A stretch of 6,861 bases of DNA from DASUGM01 sp036274055. Lineage in GTDB: Bacteria > Acidobacteriota > Vicinamibacteria > Vicinamibacterales > SCN-69-37. A program made the position numbers and the translations under genes. Shown here in pieces: positions 6,725 through 6,861 of the stretch (position 1 is its first letter; every line of letters starts with the position of its first letter). Under the pieces are notes generated by a model, which worked only from the letters and a program-made list of their open reading frames with translations, was not told the DNA's origin and did not search any database. The stretch is from contig DASUGM010000261.1 in assembly GCA_036274055.1 (NCBI GenBank), forward strand, positions 1 through 6,861. Reading direction: 5' to 3'.

Positions 6725-6769
6725 CGGGTACTTCGGGTACTCCGGGTACGCCGGGTACGTCGGGTACCA
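6725..6769 (+). repeat. Five tandem 9-bp units, CGGGTACNN
   Basis: Starts on the base after the preceding stop codon. The units are CGGGTACTT, CGGGTACTC, CGGGTACGC, CGGGTACGT and CGGGTACCA: seven constant bases, with only the last two varying. The last unit overlaps the following palindrome by three bases. The minus strand would read Tyr-Pro-x triplets, but there is no plausible gene there. Confidence 0.95.
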
Positions 6770-6861
6770 GGAACGCGGCTTCGCTTTGTCTACTTTCTCC
6801 ACAGGTACAGTTCGCATACGTACCTGATGAGGAAGTAGATCCGCCGAAGGCGCGTTCCTGG
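6767..6861. repeat. 95-nt imperfect palindrome (long hairpin) reaching the window edge
   Basis: Outer arms 6767-6783 and 6845-6861 pair over 17 positions with one mismatch (CCAGGAACGCG against CGCGTTCCTGG, then CTTCG against CGAAG). After a 6+6 nt internal loop, 6790-6799 pair with 6829-6838 (10 pairs, one G-U). Two mismatches follow, then 6802-6808 pair with 6820-6826 (7 pairs) around an 11-nt loop at 6809-6819. No T-run follows within the window, so it does not look like a simple intrinsic terminator. It could be a palindromic repeat, a miniature mobile element or a structured RNA. The outer arms may continue past the window. Confidence 0.85.

Noticed and set aside
6725..6769. CRISPR array
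   Set aside because: The units are 9 bp and contiguous with no spacers.
6407..6817. Minus-strand open frame encoding Tyr-Pro-x repeats
   Set aside because: It is antisense to the secreted-protein gene for most of its length and begins within the palindrome. The Tyr-Pro pattern is a by-product of the 9-bp DNA repeat.
6767..6861. Rho-independent terminator for the secreted-protein gene
   Set aside because: The hairpin is far longer than usual and no T-run follows within the window.
1..6861. New defence or other multi-gene accessory system
   Set aside because: Apart from the RAYT unit, the genes are histidine catabolism, translation, secretion and one secreted protein. No toxin-antitoxin, nuclease-helicase or reverse-transcriptase combination is present.

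Overview
The window looks like a GC-rich bacterial chromosome, most likely from the phylum Acidobacteriota and perhaps the Vicinamibacteria. That placement is inference. It rests on the strong G/C third-position bias, on a secreted protein resembling the 'VWFA-related' family that is expanded in Acidobacteriota, and on the protein styles of the other genes. No rRNA or other phylogenetic marker beyond lepA is present.

Layout, left to right. (1) Bases 2-961 (+) hold the 3' three quarters of hutI, imidazolonepropionase of histidine degradation. (2) Bases 946-1999 hold a self-contained mobile element: a REP-associated tyrosine transposase (RAYT, Y1/HUH family) gene bounded by a perfect 26-bp inverted repeat. 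The left repeat supplies the last codons and stop of hutI, and the right repeat supplies the last codons of the transposase. (3) Bases 2012-2854 (+) hold a formiminotetrahydrofolate cyclodeaminase (fchA / FTCD C-domain type), which works downstream of HutI in the histidine-to-one-carbon route. The element therefore sits exactly between two hut-pathway genes. (4) On the minus strand, lepA (5294-3486, elongation factor 4) and lepB (3489-2851, signal peptidase I) form a two-gene operon with a 4-nt ATGA overlap. lepB converges on fchA, and both stop codons lie in one CTAG. (5) Bases 5381-6724 (+) encode a secreted VWFA-related protein whose usual metal-site residues appear to be missing, diverging from lepA across a short intergenic region. 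(6) Bases 6725-6861 are non-coding: five tandem 9-bp units, then a long imperfect palindrome of 95 nt running to the window edge.

HutI yields N-formimino-L-glutamate. After transfer of the formimino group to tetrahydrofolate by an enzyme not seen here, the cyclodeaminase releases ammonia and makes 5,10-methenyl-THF. LepA and LepB are housekeeping (translation, and secretory signal removal). The two unusual points are the RAYT with long, perfect terminal repeats, and the repeat-plus-palindrome structure at the right edge. No defence system, CRISPR array, prophage, tRNA or rRNA was found.
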